Origin: Sphagnum compactum
Taxonomy: Eukaryota; Bryophyta; Sphagnopsida; Sphagnales
Direction: 5' to 3'
Length of the DNA: 64,000 nucleotides
NCBI GenBank assembly: GCA_965153455.1
Contig: OZ234498.1
Coordinates: 1,860,001 to 1,924,000, forward strand
In this document: positions 11,990 through 25,340 of the stretch, piece after piece
Numbering within the stretch: position 1 is the first letter of the stretch
Layout of the letters: each line of letters opens with the position of its first letter
Made by a program: the position numbers and the translations under genes
Notes under the pieces: model-generated
What the model saw: only the letters and a program-made list of their open reading frames with translations
What the model was told of the DNA's origin: nothing
Databases searched by the model: none

Positions 11990-14900
11990 ATGTAGATTTC
12001 CACTCAAATTAGTTGTGTATTGGTCATCTTTCATATTTTGAGATCACCCAACCCATTATCTTTGTAGTCCATTAGGTAAGTGATTTCAAATTACGTGGGC
12101 AAATTAAACAATTGATGTTTGAATTAGTCTAGTTTATGTGTAATGTGTGACAAGAATGGATCATATGAACTTCACCATAGTTGTTTCTTTGACTATATTG
12201 CATCCAACATATAATGGTTTTGGTCACACCACCTTACATTAGCAAGTTAGCATTGTGATTTTGGAATACATGTAGTGTTAAATATTTTTGTAAAGCCATA
12301 ATCCACTTACAAGTCACCCCTTAACTTGGGAATAATATGCCATATTACTCATATGGTGTGTAATATTGCACATAGTTAACGTTGCCATCATCCCTTCACC
12401 ATGGGAATTAGTTTCATTGTCCATTGGAGTGACCAAAACATCTACACTTTGTTTTGATGTGTGGTTGCAATATTGTCAATATAGGTAATACATGGGTGTG
12501 CCCTTGTTGTGATGACTTACATCTAGTGTCACTTTCAATTACACATGTGCACAATGATGTTGACATGGAAGTTGTCATGGTCATTTCAAAATAGTCATGA
12601 TGAACAAAACTTCTTGTGATATGCATGACATTATTGGGGTTGTCATCAAGTGAGCATGATAACTAGTACAACCCTCTTTGTGACGTTGATTTCAAGTTGA
12701 TTTGATGGTTTCAAGCTTGTACTTTATGCTACTATTACAACATAGTCAAACTCCATTGAATAGTGCATAATGTGACTACATGAACAATTATTTATTGGAA
12801 CAATTGAATACAGTGGAATGTTGACTTCAAAATCACCAAGATAACTTAGACCAAGTAAAGTAGACAACTAGCCACCCATGTTGTCATACTTGATCATGTC
12901 AAAATGGTGTCTACAAATTTATTGCATAATGCATATGTTAACTCATGGATCATCTACCTATTTACATAAGAGATTGGGCTTTACCCAACTATGAGAACTA
13001 ATCTCTTGGGTCCCACTCAACATGGAGGAGCTTTATACAACTACCTACTCAACCTACAACATGTATCTAACTTGTGAATTATACATTTGACCTTTGTTGC
13101 AACATGTTAAGTCTCACACACCATTTGCCCCCATTGTCTTGGGGGCATTGACAACCATAATGTCAATAACTAATGTGTCCATGTTGAATTTCAAATGCCA
13201 GATTGAGTTTGTATTTTGCTTACAATTCTTGTGGAAATTTATTGTGCTTTTGGTTCTCTTGTCAACATTAAATATCAATGCCTACAAAATCAACACAACA
13301 ATCACAACCAAACACACAAGCTATGAAAACAATGTCATTCACCAATGGACACCAATAATAAGATGGATTACTTTGCTTAGGTAATTCACACAATGTATAA
13401 CTTTTTGATGATCACTCTTCAATTCATTTTTGGACACAAAATCACAACTTCATGATGTGTTGCCACCCAATGCATTGGCCACGTAATGAAATCATAACAT
13501 TACACACCAAAACTACTATCACACATTCATAATTAATTCTCTTGATGAGTGTAAAAGTTTAGCATCTAGATGTTGAAATCTTATCAAATCTCATGGCAAC
13601 CCTAAATAAATCATTTTCTTGTTTATGTTGATTAAGGTGGGAAAGTCCTAAAATAAAGGATGTATTGTTGTTGGAACATCAAAACTTACCATAATCATTT
13701 TTGCTAACTTCTCAAAATAGAAGGTTTTTGAATGTAGTCAAACATGTTCTTGAATAATGTCCCAATGATGAGAACATAAAAATCCTTGAATCATTAAACA
13801 TATTTCTTTTGCTTGTCATTTTTATATTTTTTTTGTGACTTTTAAAATAGGAAAATGAATTGTTGAAGCTTGCCTCAAGGATGGTGAACAAAAAGCCAAG
13901 TGATCCCAACTAATATTAGGAATGAAAAAAATTGAAAATAATCAATATTCTCATTTCAACTTATAACATTTTCAGCTTCGTGTTATGTTTCATTGTCCAT
14001 TATTTGGTCAATATTTGTTGTGAAAATTGGGGAAGGGAGTTGTTCATTTCATTAGACCTCACGGATTGTTTCATTTAGTGGCTAGACCTCTCACCAACAA
14101 ATATTGGCTTTACACATTATGATCTACAAGTTGTCGCATACCTTCTATCAATTTTTGTACAAATCCAAATGGTTTGCATATTATAACAAGTGTAAAGCCA
14201 ATACAAAGCTGAAAATAGTTCTTCTTAATGAGGTAAACATGCATTAGCTTTTTGTGAAGATATATGATATTTTAAAAAATTGCCAAGTTGAGCTTCAATA
14301 TGTAATTGAAATAATTCATAATGTAGAGATCATTTTGTCATTTAACCAAGATCATTCAGGGATTTTTATTTCAATAAAGTAATGACCTTGTAGAGTATTG
14401 GTGATTGGGTGATCAAATTCAAAAGCATGGAGAGCTTAGAAAACAACCCCTTTGACGGTGGTGACATGGTTCAATATGTGCATGCAATGTTGGAGGAAGG
14501 GGCGCCTTCAAAGAATATTTTAGTCAATAAATATTGATGACCTTCATTGACTACAATGATTGATGACAAACACTACATGGACCGATTTATTATATTTCAC
14601 AAAATGAACTTGGAAAAATTATGCATAATCATCCAAAACATAATGACAATAAATGAAAATGGGGTAAATTGGGGGATTACACAAGTGAAAGTGGCTTTCA
14701 ATGTCCATCACTGGTGAGTGCCATGGTCACAAGTGGTTGTGTGCTTCAAATGATCTCTGGATACCACTATGCTCAATGACATAACAAAGGCAAATGCAAT
14801 GTTGTCAATAGGATATTATAATCCCTATGGCTTTGTGCCATAGAGATTGTATGTCTTGCTTGTTTTTATATTGTTGAAACATGTAGTTCTTGGTCAATAC

Positions 14901-17309
14901 TAACGTTCACATTAAAAGGAACCAAGGATTGCGTGTACACACATAAAATCCTACACCCCCATGACTTTGAAAAATGATTACATGAATTGTAAGGATTATA
15001 ATTTAATGAAATCATTTTCAAAATGTTTGTTTACTTATGAATTTTCATCAAAATGAATTTTGTGCAATTTTGATATGTTTCATTGGTCATAAAGTGTATA
15101 GTAAGGAGTGGATAGTTTGATGTGTACAAGGTGTTAAAATTTTGAATGTCTTTTATCTTATGTAAAACCAAACCATTAATTCTGAAAAATTATGAATGAC
15201 CATATATTGATGATTATGAGAGCATGGTATCATTAAAGATTTGAATCAATCATAAATCAAAAAAATTCCTCCTTTTTTATGTTTTCCATTTTTTAGTATC
15301 TCTACCTTCTTTGAAATGTGGATCTACACATGATGGATTTTTCCATTATTATAGCATATGACAAGTGTTGTTTGGCTTTTGTGTGTGAATGTTGGCACTA
15401 ATGGTGCATCATGTTGTTTTTTGAGGGTGAAGATTTTCTTTGAGTTTTTTATAAAAAATTGGTTTGTTTGGTATTAAAAAAATTGTTGATAAAATTGGGC
15501 CTTTGTTGCATATAAATAGTGATTTTGCAAGAATACATGCCTTGATTGAATAACATATAGAAGCAACTCAAACAAGAACTTTGAAACCTTACTTAGTAAT
15601 ATTTTTGATAAGAAGTTAGGTGATATCAACTTAGCTCACAAACTACCATGCATGTGGTTAGTGGGTTGTATGTAGTTCCTTGAAATAGACTTGCCAACAA
15701 AAATTCAAGATCTTAACTATTCAATTAAGTTGTGATTGGTACAACACATTGAGTACTAGTGGGGCATTTGTGGCAATGAATCATGTTTTGTTTCAAACGT
15801 TGCTTTAAGGCTATGGAGGATTTAGGCATTTTGGACATGGGTGATCCATTTCAAAGAAAGTCATTAACTACAATATATAGTCCAATTTTTCAATGTATCA
15901 TCAATCAATTTGGAATAGACATAGGGTTAAAAGATCAATGGGTACGGATGTTTATAAGACAATTAAATTTTTTTTAAAAGGGTTTGAACATCTTTGAGGG
16001 TGAAGTAGTCATTTTGATGACAAGCATGCTAGTGTTCCATTTGACAAAATAAGAACACAAAGTCCAAGTTGAATAATCGAAAACCAAGAATGGAGGCTGC
16101 GATGAAAAAGGAATGAAAATTGTGTTCAATGTCTTAAACTCCTTTGTAACTCAACATTAACAAGGGATAGGGCATATGCTATTGATAAATAAGGGGAAAA
16201 AATGTTGATTGTTTTTCTTGCACCACTATTTGAGTGGTTATTGCCATATTATAACCTAGAAAAACATTTATTCAATAAACATCAATGTGGGTGACATAGT
16301 GTGTGATGCAAGTCACGAAATTTATGCCTTATAGATGACAAAGGTAGAGCATTTTACTAAGATTTATGGAGGTTAGATAGGTAAAACATTGTCTTTTAAG
16401 GCTTTGTTTTTGTTAGATTTTGTTTATGAGGTCTTATATGTTTCATGAGGTTCTATTTTTTAGGTTTTCATGTTTTTTCCTTCTTGACTTTTATTTCAAA
16501 TATATTGCAACTTCTTTGTAATAGGTTGATAAGGTTAATAATAAATAAATCATTGTGATGTTGGAATCATTTGGAGTTGAACTTGCCATTTGCACTTCAA
16601 GGGATCAAAGAATTGCATGTTATTAAACTAAAAGAGTTTTTAGGGGGTATACTATGGACAATGGGGATTGCAAGTTCTTGGAAGAAATCAAAAGAGACTA
16701 TATGTGTGGGTCTCCTAAAGCACCTATGTTGCCAAGGATTGGATTAGGCCTTGTAAGTAACAATGAAGTTGACAACATCGAAATGGAGGCAACAAAGGGG
16801 AAAACATTACTAACACTTGAAAAAACAATCTATGATTTATAACTCATAAGTTGTAGTTGTGCACAATGGTGATGTTGCCCCTAGTGTTAAGGTAAAAACC
16901 ACTATCACTATCAAATGCACATTTCCAAGGTTTATGCCTTCCATTAAGTTGAAACTTAGCAAGACTGGATGGTATCTTCTAAAATAACTTCCACCTTAAT
17001 ATTCCTCCTCATGTCAATAGAGTAAATAAAGTTTTGTTATTCCATTGGAATTTGAACAATTCGTTTATTTTTACATGATGGTTATTTGCTTGAGTAATTT
17101 AAACTACTTTTTGTAGTGTTGGTTGCAAAAGTGGTTAAAATATAATCCTTGACCACTAGAACTACCTTGAGGATTCATCACAAAAAAAACTTGGAATATT
17201 TGAACTACTCTTTATCTATTATGTCCATTTTAGACTATCATAAATCATAGGGTTGGCCCCTTTGGCCTAGTCTTAAAATCATGTCATGTTTGAATTTAGT
17301 TTTGTATTC
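11990..17309. other. AT-rich stretch without recognisable gene
   Basis: More than 5 kb with only short frames (for example 15,783-15,977 and 16,654-16,842) that show no family motif. A weak transposase-like word near 14,570-14,720 is discussed among the rejected items. Confidence 0.55.
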
Positions 17310-17465
17310 CCTAGCCAACACCTACAATAATACCATGATGAAAACTTCAAAAAAATTATTACGGTGTTTTTAAACATGGTAAATATATAATCCCAAGACT
17401 TATTCAAGGTCTTTGAGTCTAAATTTAACATTTTCTAGGTGAAATACAACCATTAAATGGCCCCA
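17310..17465 (+). mobile_element. MITE type B, left part, split by CACTA element
   Basis: Related to the type B copies at 56,536-56,757 and (reversed) 48,316-48,524: GCCAACACC, ACCATGATGAAAA, a CAAGGTCTTTGAGT block and AACCATTAAATGGCCC. The sequence breaks at 17,465 exactly where the CACTA element starts and resumes at 19,365. Confidence 0.7.
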
Positions 17466-19364
17466 CACTATGAAAAAAAGGGTGTTTTACAATTGGCCTT
17501 GCAATTCAATTTTTTAGTTGCACTAGACACTTACAACTCATTGTTATACGTCATGAATGTTAATAGACAAGTTGCATGAGTTGTAGAATTGCAACTCATC
17601 ATGAATACGGTGCAACTTGTTGTAACGTAATTGTAATTTTGTCAAAACAATTCATTTTCACCTACTATGCAATTCCATTATTACTACACCCATGATGTCA
17701 AGTTAACATTAGTAATTGTTATTCATTTATTAAAATTTGACATGTGGCACTATGAAGATTTTTGGACATAATTTTTTTTTCTTTGAAATATTGATCTCCA
17801 TCATCCATTATGATTGTTAATAATGGTCCAAGATTGTGACACATGGCATAACAAAAAAATTGCCACATGCCATATTAATTGTATTTTGAAAAAAATAAAA
17901 ATAAAAATATTTTTTAGTAGCTAGGTAGGTCATACATAACCATAGGTAAATAGGTTGGTAGGTTTTAATTATCAAAATAATTTATCTTATTTTATGAGAA
18001 ATAATTATTTGAAACATTAAATTTTGAATTAAATATATGATAATAAATTATTTGGATTAATTATTTGAATTAATTAACCAGTGAGCTAGTTATCTACATC
18101 AGTTATTTTAATTCAAATAATTAGTTAGTTTGTAATTAATATCAAATAATTATTTATTTTAATTAATTAATTAAAATTTTATTTGAATTAGTCAATCTAA
18201 TTTATTTGTTGATTATTTCAAATAATTAATTATTTCACTTCAGATAATTTATTATTAGATGATTAATTATCTAAATTCATACAACTAGTCATTTATCATT
18301 TGAAGTTTTGAAATTTTAATTATTTTAACTAATTAATGAACTAATTATATGAATCAAACTTATTTATAATTCATAGTTATCAATTATCAATTTAATAATT
18401 AGTTCATAATAATAATTAATAATTTAAAAATAATGAATTATTGAAAAACAACTCATTAATAAATATTCAATATTAAATACGAATTTGGGTAGAAAACATG
18501 AAGGTGTAAATAGGCATATTCATATGTACATTGAATTGAATTTGAATATAATATACCCATTGTTTTTAGTTTCACATCTAAATTAATTATATGTATCCAA
18601 ATAACTAATTAGTTAATGAATTTAAATAATTAATGATTTGGTAATTATTGATGAATTAATAAGTATCTTAAATAATAAATCTAATTCATTATGAAATATC
18701 CCCAACTTGGATTAATATTTATTTGCTTAGTTTTTAATAAGTAATTAATTTTCTAGTCAATGTAAAATTAATTATATTACATTTATTTATTCATATTGAT
18801 AGTCAAATTATTGAAACAATAATTTTTTATAAACCATTACATATGAATATGTATCCTTATTAAGTTCAAAGCAATTGTATTACAATCATAACATATTTGA
18901 ATATTAGTATTTTAATAGTGGCGCATTAGTGGCCATACTAATTGCATCGATGGGAATTATAGTTGAAAACTAGTTGCAAATGTATCCATAATGGGTGGTG
19001 GGAATGTGGACACATGACATGATTGCATGTATGTACATTGCACATTAATTTGCAACATAGTTGTTGCTTTGGTGGCACATTTAAAACAATTTTAAAATAT
19101 ATATGCAATTACAATGCAACTTCTGAAAAAATCAAACATGGTTGACTACATATTTATGTACAATGTATATAAATTACCGTATAAAAGACCCAATTTCAAC
19201 TCACTTGCAACTGTAATACAATTAATTGATTTTTTAACATGACAATCTATTTATTAATATACAATATTTCTAGGGGGGTAGTTGCACAATAGTTGTATAT
19301 GAGTTGTTTTTTGAATTTTAGTTGCAAGGTAATGTGGTTTTAACATATGCAATTTTTTATATTG
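17466..19364 (+). mobile_element. Non-autonomous CACTA-type transposon, copy 1
   Basis: The element begins CACTATGAAAAAAAGGG and its right end, reversed, reads CAATATAAAAAATTGC, a diverged terminal inverted repeat. It is flanked by CCA (17,463-17,465) and TCA (19,365-19,367), one mismatch from a 3-bp target-site duplication typical of CACTA elements. Subterminal GTTGCA/TGCAAC words repeat at both ends. The interior is very AT-rich with AATTAATTAT motifs and encodes nothing recognisable. It interrupts a type B MITE whose two halves rejoin into the uninterrupted consensus, which fixes both boundaries. Relative: 45,162-47,360. Confidence 0.7.
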
Positions 19365-19411
19365 TCACTCAAGAATGTGAAAATATTAATGTAGGTACTA
19401 ATTCACCTTAG
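19365..19411 (+). mobile_element. MITE type B, right part
   Basis: CTCAAGAATGTGAAAATATT and TAGGTACTAATTCACCT match the right end of the type B copy at 20,155-20,318. Joined to 17,310-17,465 it gives a complete empty-site-like sequence. Confidence 0.65.
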
Positions 19412-19535
19412 GCCCCTTTAAATCATGGTGAATATCATGTCCTCAAATAAAACAAGGTCTTTAAGTCCATATTCAACTTTTTTTGGTTTAAATATGATCA
19501 TTTAAAAAATTTATTTCAAAAGGTGTAGATTTTAT
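19412..19535 (+). mobile_element. MITE type B fragment
   Basis: Shares AATCATGGTGAATAT, AAGGTCTTTAAGTCCA, TTTAAATATGATCATTTAAA and AAAAGGTGTAG with the other type B copies. It has no clear outer ends. Confidence 0.55.
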
Positions 19536-20154
19536 TTTAGAATTGCTCTTTGCCTATTTAAAACAATGCAAATACAAATTCAATCTTCATTTCAACACTT
19601 ATAATCTATTGGTTTAGTTGTTCAAAATAACTTTGGTAGACTGTTTTTACACAATTTTCTCATTACAACTATTATTCATTCTCCTCAAATTCTAATTCAT
19701 TCTTGAAAAATAAAATTTATGGTCAAAGTTATAGGTAGATTTATTTTTTAAAAACAAAAAAAGTATAAAGTATGATCAATGTTTCCTTATCAATTTCACA
19801 CTACTATCTTTATTCAGAATTGAACATATAAAAAATTTATTGTCTTAAAAATACAAATAGAAAATGAAAACATGAAAAATTTGTGGTTTCCAATACCAAT
19901 AGAAATCTAAACTTCATCATGTGTCCCTATTCTAACTCTAGCAATTCTTTAAGTCTAATTTTATGTGTAAGAAAACAATATCTTCTCCAAACTCCATCAA
20001 ATTTCAAAACTACATCATAAAATCTTTTTCTTCCAAAAGGAAATTGAAATCAAATGATCAACAATTTTAATCCTATCCAGTTAATCAAATATTTTGTTGT
20101 ATCTTTGTCATTCATTAAATCTCACTATCTTGTTGAATCTCTTCCATTCACTGG

Positions 20155-20318
20155 GTGACATTATTTTTAGTTTTTAATCATGGTAAATCTTAATCTTAAA
20201 AATAAATTAAGGTGTTTAAGTCCAAATTAAACATTTCAACCTAGGTTAAATATGGTCATTAAAAAGCCCTGCTCAAAAAGGTGAAGCTACTAATTATAGG
20301 TGTTAGTTCACTTTGATT
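20155..20318 (+). mobile_element. MITE type B copy
   Basis: Contains AATCATGGTAAATCTTAATC, AAGGTGTTTAAGTCCAAATT, TAAATATGGTCATTAAAAAG and the terminal GTGTTAGTTCACTTT. The left end is weak. Confidence 0.55.
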
Positions 20319-20440
20319 TTTCTACATGTATGTCATATTTTGAGTATGTCTTTTGCATGTGGTAGAAACAATGTTTCAAAGTAGGATGGTGAAATTGTAA
20401 TATCAAAATGGCTTACTAGGGGTATAAGTTAACTTATAGG

Positions 20441-21430
20441 GGTATATGGCCTAGATGCATAAAAGGATGAATAAATAATACAACTTATGGGTTTTATTTT
20501 GAAAGTCTTTGACAACACACCTAATCTTGGATTCATGAATTATTTAATTATTATTTTGGGTTAATAATAATTGAAAGTGAATTATGTGGACTTGGTTAAA
20601 TCTTAGGGAATAAGGTTTTAAACAATTTAGTGACGTATCCATAGGAAGGAAGATGATTTTAAAAGGATAGTAGGTGGCACAATACTATTAATTCAAGAAG
20701 TTGATGAGTGATAATGTTTAATAGTTGTAAATGAATGGGGTTGATAATTCATGGACATGTTTCCCTTCAAGTATTTAAGAAGTTGTGGGTGGAGCTTCGG
20801 GCTCATTTTCTTCCTTTCATGATTTCATATCGTCAATTGTTGTTAGGCCTTGGGAATAAACTTTTTGCGTAATGAGCCTATGTCACAATAAGCTGGTTTG
20901 CCATTTTGACTCTGGAAATGTTTAGAAAAACAAACATACATGTTTTTGGTAAGTGATCCCCATAAAATATTTGGTGAGTGTAAGGTTGAGTGAACCAAAA
21001 ATAGGTGGATAATAAGTCCCATGTAAGTTCATTTGGGTAGCATTTCCTATATATTTGTTTCAAACGCTAAAATGACCAAATATTTGGGAAACAACAATCC
21101 ATTGATTTTAAGTAATTGTTTTCCACCTATGTTTAGACAACTTTAAAAATCACTATTTTGTACATGTGTGCACAAAACTACTGTAAAAAATCTTTGGATG
21201 TGCATGGTGAGCTTCCCATTGGGTGTACCATACATAAAAATTAATCTTTAGGCACGAAGTTGATCTTAGTTCAAAAAAATGTAAATTTCATCTTTTGTAT
21301 TATTTTAATGTTTTGTACAATGTATGGGTGTTGTGAGAAAATTTACTCATGTAACCTACTTATGTGCTAGGAGGGATCTAATTGAAAATAAATTTTCATA
21401 AGTTGAAAGCTTTCTTCAATTACAAAATCA
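20441..21430 (+). repeat. Solo-LTR-like block, copy 2
   Basis: Related to 5,029-5,795 with the same order of motifs: GGCCTAG, AATAAATAATNCAACTTATG, a TATTTAAG TATA-like box (about 20,779), GTTGTGGGTGGAGCTTC, AATAAAC (about 20,857), GTGATCCCCATAAA, then CATGTAACCTACTTATGTG. It is about 210 bp longer owing to insertions around 20,990-21,180. It shares no adjoining primer site or polypurine tract with copy 1. Confidence 0.5.
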
Positions 21431-23459
21431 ATGTTGGGTATATATCATTTTTTTCATTAGACCCCATTAGATATCAAGGTAGGTCTCTTGCATGTATTTA
21501 ATGGCTATGACCATGGTAGATATTCACTGGTTGAAAGAACAGTGGGAATAGTTATTGGAAAAAATTGGTAGCCTCAAGTATCTTGGCCTACATGAGAACC
21601 CATGGTTTTCAAGTTAACATTTAGGTTAAGGTTAGTGAAGGTTAGCTTGTGCAAGCAATTAATAATTAATTGATTTTTATTAATTTAAAATTGTAGCACT
21701 AATAAAAAATTAAAATCACATATTTAATATTGTGATATTAGATAGAACCATTTGACAAATTTTTGGTGGTAGGAAAAAAATGGAGATTTTAAAAACCTTA
21801 AAGGATCTTTGAACTAATCTTTTAAAAGAAATGATATCCACCCCAACATTGGATGAAACATGCACAATTGAAAGATAATGGAACACTAGAACATAAATAT
21901 GACCTTCCTTAGGGCAGTTTTGCCTTGACATTTGAATGTGGAAACTACACAAATTATAATTTTACAATTATGATAACCACATTAGCTTCTATATAGAAAT
22001 TAAGTTTTTTCACTTTTCAAAAAGAGCTCTAAATGGTGATATCTCTTAAGAAATTTTTGTAGCTATTGACACCCATTCTACCAAAATTGTCCAAATAGTA
22101 GATATTTGACAACAGATTGATCTAAATTTAAGACATACTTTGGTTCATGATGATTTTTTTAAAATAAAATTAAGTTGATTTTTTACGATTTTTTTCAAAA
22201 ATTCAAGAAAGATTCATCCATGACAACAAATTCCCCTTTTACTTTTTTTCCCACCAAGTTGGCAAAAACTCACCACTTTAAAACACTGATAGAAATGGAT
22301 GAAACAACACAATTTACTTCATGAACCATGGCTCTATGAAACATGGCTTATTCAACATTAATATCCAAACCACAATTAATAGATAATCAACCTTAAGTAA
22401 TGTAGTTGTGATCAAGAAGACAAGATATTAAATATCCCATAACAAGCTGGGGGTGTAATTTCATGCGTGAAGTTACATGGTTCTATAGAAAAGTTTGACT
22501 AATGTTGGCATGTAACCAAAAAAGAACAGTTCCCACACCAACACCAACAATAGTAAATATGATGTTTCAAACAAGCAATTCATTCTAAATTGTTGAACAC
22601 ACAAATAACTTAAATAACCAATATGTTCAGCTATCATGAAACTCTTTTGCTTGGAACTAAAATCTAAATTGATAAGACAACATCCTTGCTTGTGATAGAT
22701 TTGTTCCGAAACCATGCAAAAACTCTCTACTAAACCACTAGCACTCCCACATGCATTAAATCAAACTTTTTTGAGGTTTGGCTAAAGGTTAGAACTCTCA
22801 TTGTTCCCTAGATCCATGGAGCTACTAAACCCATTTCTACTATCCAATGCAATTTTATGTCACGTCAACTATATATTTGAAATCCCAATCCCTTACAGCT
22901 CAAACCCACTCTAAATACAATAGATAGATCATAAGGTTTTTGTTCAAAACCACTAAAAGTATGGGCATATTCACTAACACAAACCTAGGTTATGATAGGT
23001 CATGAATGCATCTTCAATATAACAAGCTAAGGTCTAACTTCCATTCTCACAATCTACTCTAACTCAATGATACCCCAAGGAAAAAACGTTTTTCAAGTTC
23101 TATGTTTCATTAAGACCCACAACCCATTTGTTTCCAATCCACTACAAGGCTCTCTGAGAAATGCGAGTCCCCAAAGTTGTTATATGCCCAATTTTATTAT
23201 AGCTTGAATCTCCGGAAATTATCATCATGTCTTGGCACAGATCTTTTATAAAAACAATCTAAGTACATTGCTTGTTCTCACTGAGTAGCTATTGGCGCAA
23301 CGAAAGAAAGTACAATAGCTATAAAACACAAGGATAGAAAACTTAGAAAACATTACAATAATCACATCACTTACCTCATTTTCAGCTCCTTTAAATCCCC
23401 AAAACAGAAGTTTCTTCTACTCCTTTACACGAAGCTCCACCATAATTGCTACTCCATCC
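21431..23459. other. Stretch without recognisable gene
   Basis: Only chance frames occur. No repeat family shared with the rest of the window was noticed. Confidence 0.5.
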
Positions 23460-23720
23460 TCTTCCATTCGAACTCAAAAAGAAAAGACATGCATTACACA
23501 CAAACAACAAACAACCATTCTTTCCCTCACTTGCCCTCATGAAGTCTCTTCCATTCGAACTCAAAAAAAAAAGACATGCATTACACACAAACAACAAACA
23601 ACCATTCTTTCCCTCACTTGCCCTCATGAAGTCTCTTCCATTTGAACTCAAAAAAAAAAGACATGCATTACACACAAACAACAAACAACCATTCTTTCCC
23701 TCACTTGCCCTCATGAAGTC
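23460..23720. repeat. Three tandem 87-bp units
   Basis: Units start at 23,460, 23,547 and 23,634 and are almost identical, differing by about one base each (a G/A in the A-run and CG/TG in CATTYGAACTC). Because 87 is a multiple of three and the unit lacks stops in some frames, both strands stay open and show a 29-residue peptide repeat. This is a recent local triplication, not evidence of a repeat protein. Confidence 0.95.
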
Positions 23721-24059
23721 TCTTGCGACTTGGGAAAAATAGCAACAATGGAACGCTTTTCATCATCTCTATGCAGAAAGCATATAAGAACAAACAAAAA
23801 TCCTTAAACCCTAATTGTGTTCATACTACAAGCACATTAGTTCCTTTTTTTACATTCACTTCATTTCTGTTCACAGGCCTAGTTCTAGGATAAACAAAGC
23901 AATGCACCTGTTTTCCACTTAGTGTGCAAAATTTATAAGCTAATGGTAGAAATTCTCCCCGTCCCGTGAGAAGGTTTAGGGTTTGAAGTTTTATGCACGA
24001 CAGCTAAACAAAATAGTGATAATAATAAATTATCCTGCCTGACAGAAGAAGTAGGATCA

Positions 24060-24710
24060 GGCAGAATGGCAGAAGGCGCAAATAGACAAGTCCGGGTATT
24101 CAGTGTATTGGGATGATGAACTTCTGGGTGGGTATGTTAATGTGGGTACTGTATTGTTAGTATCTCTTCCTTTGTGGAGGCCACTTACCATCCATCCTTC
24201 GTGGTGTGCTGGTGAGTGCTGGTTCACTGTGGCCATAAATTCTGAACTTGTGAGGCAATTGTGAAGAATCCCTTGAATTCTTCTAGTGTATGTGGAGGGT
24301 GCCTTTACCCTCAGTGAAATTTCTGTCTCAACAGAGAGGATGGCACCATGCACCTCCCCCAATGAATCACAGCCATGCATGCAAAATTCTAGGGTTCTTT
24401 ACCCTTGCTAAGGATCTGAGATGGGGCTGTGCTGGGAATTTGGGTCCTGCACACAGCTCCCCTACCTGCTGCTCGGGGTCCCCATTCCCAGAACAGCCCT
24501 GTTCAAGGTCCTTACCCTATGTTTTAGATTTTTGGCAAAGCTCAAAATCACAGAAGGACATCCAGTGGGAATGTTTGCAAGCACTTGATCCCAAGGACAT
24601 CCATCCCAGCACTTCTGCTGCCAAAGTGTTCTCATCTGGTTCTCTTAGTATTTACCGCCACTTTGGTTTTGGTTTTCCTCATCTTGCAGATTTCCTAATG
24701 TAGGGCTTCA
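24060..24710 (+). other. GC-richer open stretch, possible gene relic
   Basis: Base composition is clearly less AT-rich than its surroundings, and a 137-codon frame (24,290-24,703, plus strand) is open, rich in Ser and Pro. I recognise no domain, and an opposite frame (24,057-24,380) overlaps part of it. A MITE terminus lies at 24,181-24,234. It could be an exon relic or part of an unlisted transposon. Confidence 0.2.
24181..24234 (+). mobile_element. MITE type A right terminus
   Basis: ACCATCCATCC..GGTGTGCTGG..GTGCTGGTTCACTGTGGCC matches the right terminal 54 bp of the reference copy at 34,589-34,947 almost perfectly. The rest of the element is not visible. Confidence 0.7.
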
Positions 24711-25029
24711 CAATTAATGACATTCCGAGAGAAAGCACATGTAACAGTTATTTCCAGTGTTGGGTGGATATCACATTTTTGAAAAAAAACCAGTTTTGGT
24801 TGTCGAAATCAAAGAGCCTTCATGGTTCTTAAATCTCAATTTTTTCATGCATCAGATAAATTTGTCAAATGGTGTTCTGTTATGTCATAAGAGTTGGATA
24901 GCGAAACCGGTTCTTTGATTAGGGTTATATAAATTGAAATTATTAACTATTAATTGATTACAAAGCCTAACCTTAATCTTAAACTCTAACCTTGACCTGA
25001 AAAGAGAACTGTGGATTCTAATGCAGGGC

Positions 25030-25340
25030 CAGATACCTCAACTGAGTTGATATTCGGTTTCATCTTGGTAACCAATTCTGAAGGAAATAGGCCTCATATA
25101 TAGGCAGATAGGTAGGAAAATAGGCAACTTCTAGGTAACTAGATGGTTTTATATACATAGGTAAGGGCTGTTTTTACTACCTACTTACTAACTAACTAAC
25201 AACCTGCTTGTGGGTTGTTAGTAGGTAGGTAGGAAAAAAAAAAGTAACTGATCGAACCCAAACTAGAACCCAACAGAAAACTGTTTTCTGACCACTTACC
25301 ATTCATCTTTCACGCGGTGCGCTGGTGGGTTGCTGGGGTT
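25030..25340 (+). mobile_element. MITE type A, copy lacking its left end
   Basis: Matches the reference copy from CTCAACTGAGTTG through GGTAACCAATTCTG, the AGGTAGG hairpin (GGGCTGTTTTTACTACCTAC), AACCCAACAGAAAACTGTTT and CGGTGCGCTGGTGGGT. The left terminus is missing, and the right terminus is replaced by telomere-like DNA from about 25,337. Confidence 0.75.

Noticed and set aside
14570-14720. Frame with a word like YMDRFIIFHKMNLEKLC, resembling the start of PIF/Harbinger transposases
   Set aside because: The match is a few residues only, the frame breaks at once, and no DDE motifs or terminal repeats were found around it.
5029-21430. Reading the two LTR-like blocks as one intact 16-kb retrotransposon
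   Set aside because: The blocks are highly diverged, no primer site or polypurine tract adjoins them, and no retrotransposon protein lies between.
23391-23742. Two overlapping repetitive frames that might encode a repeat protein
   Set aside because: They are forced by an 87-bp tandem triplication and exist on both strands.
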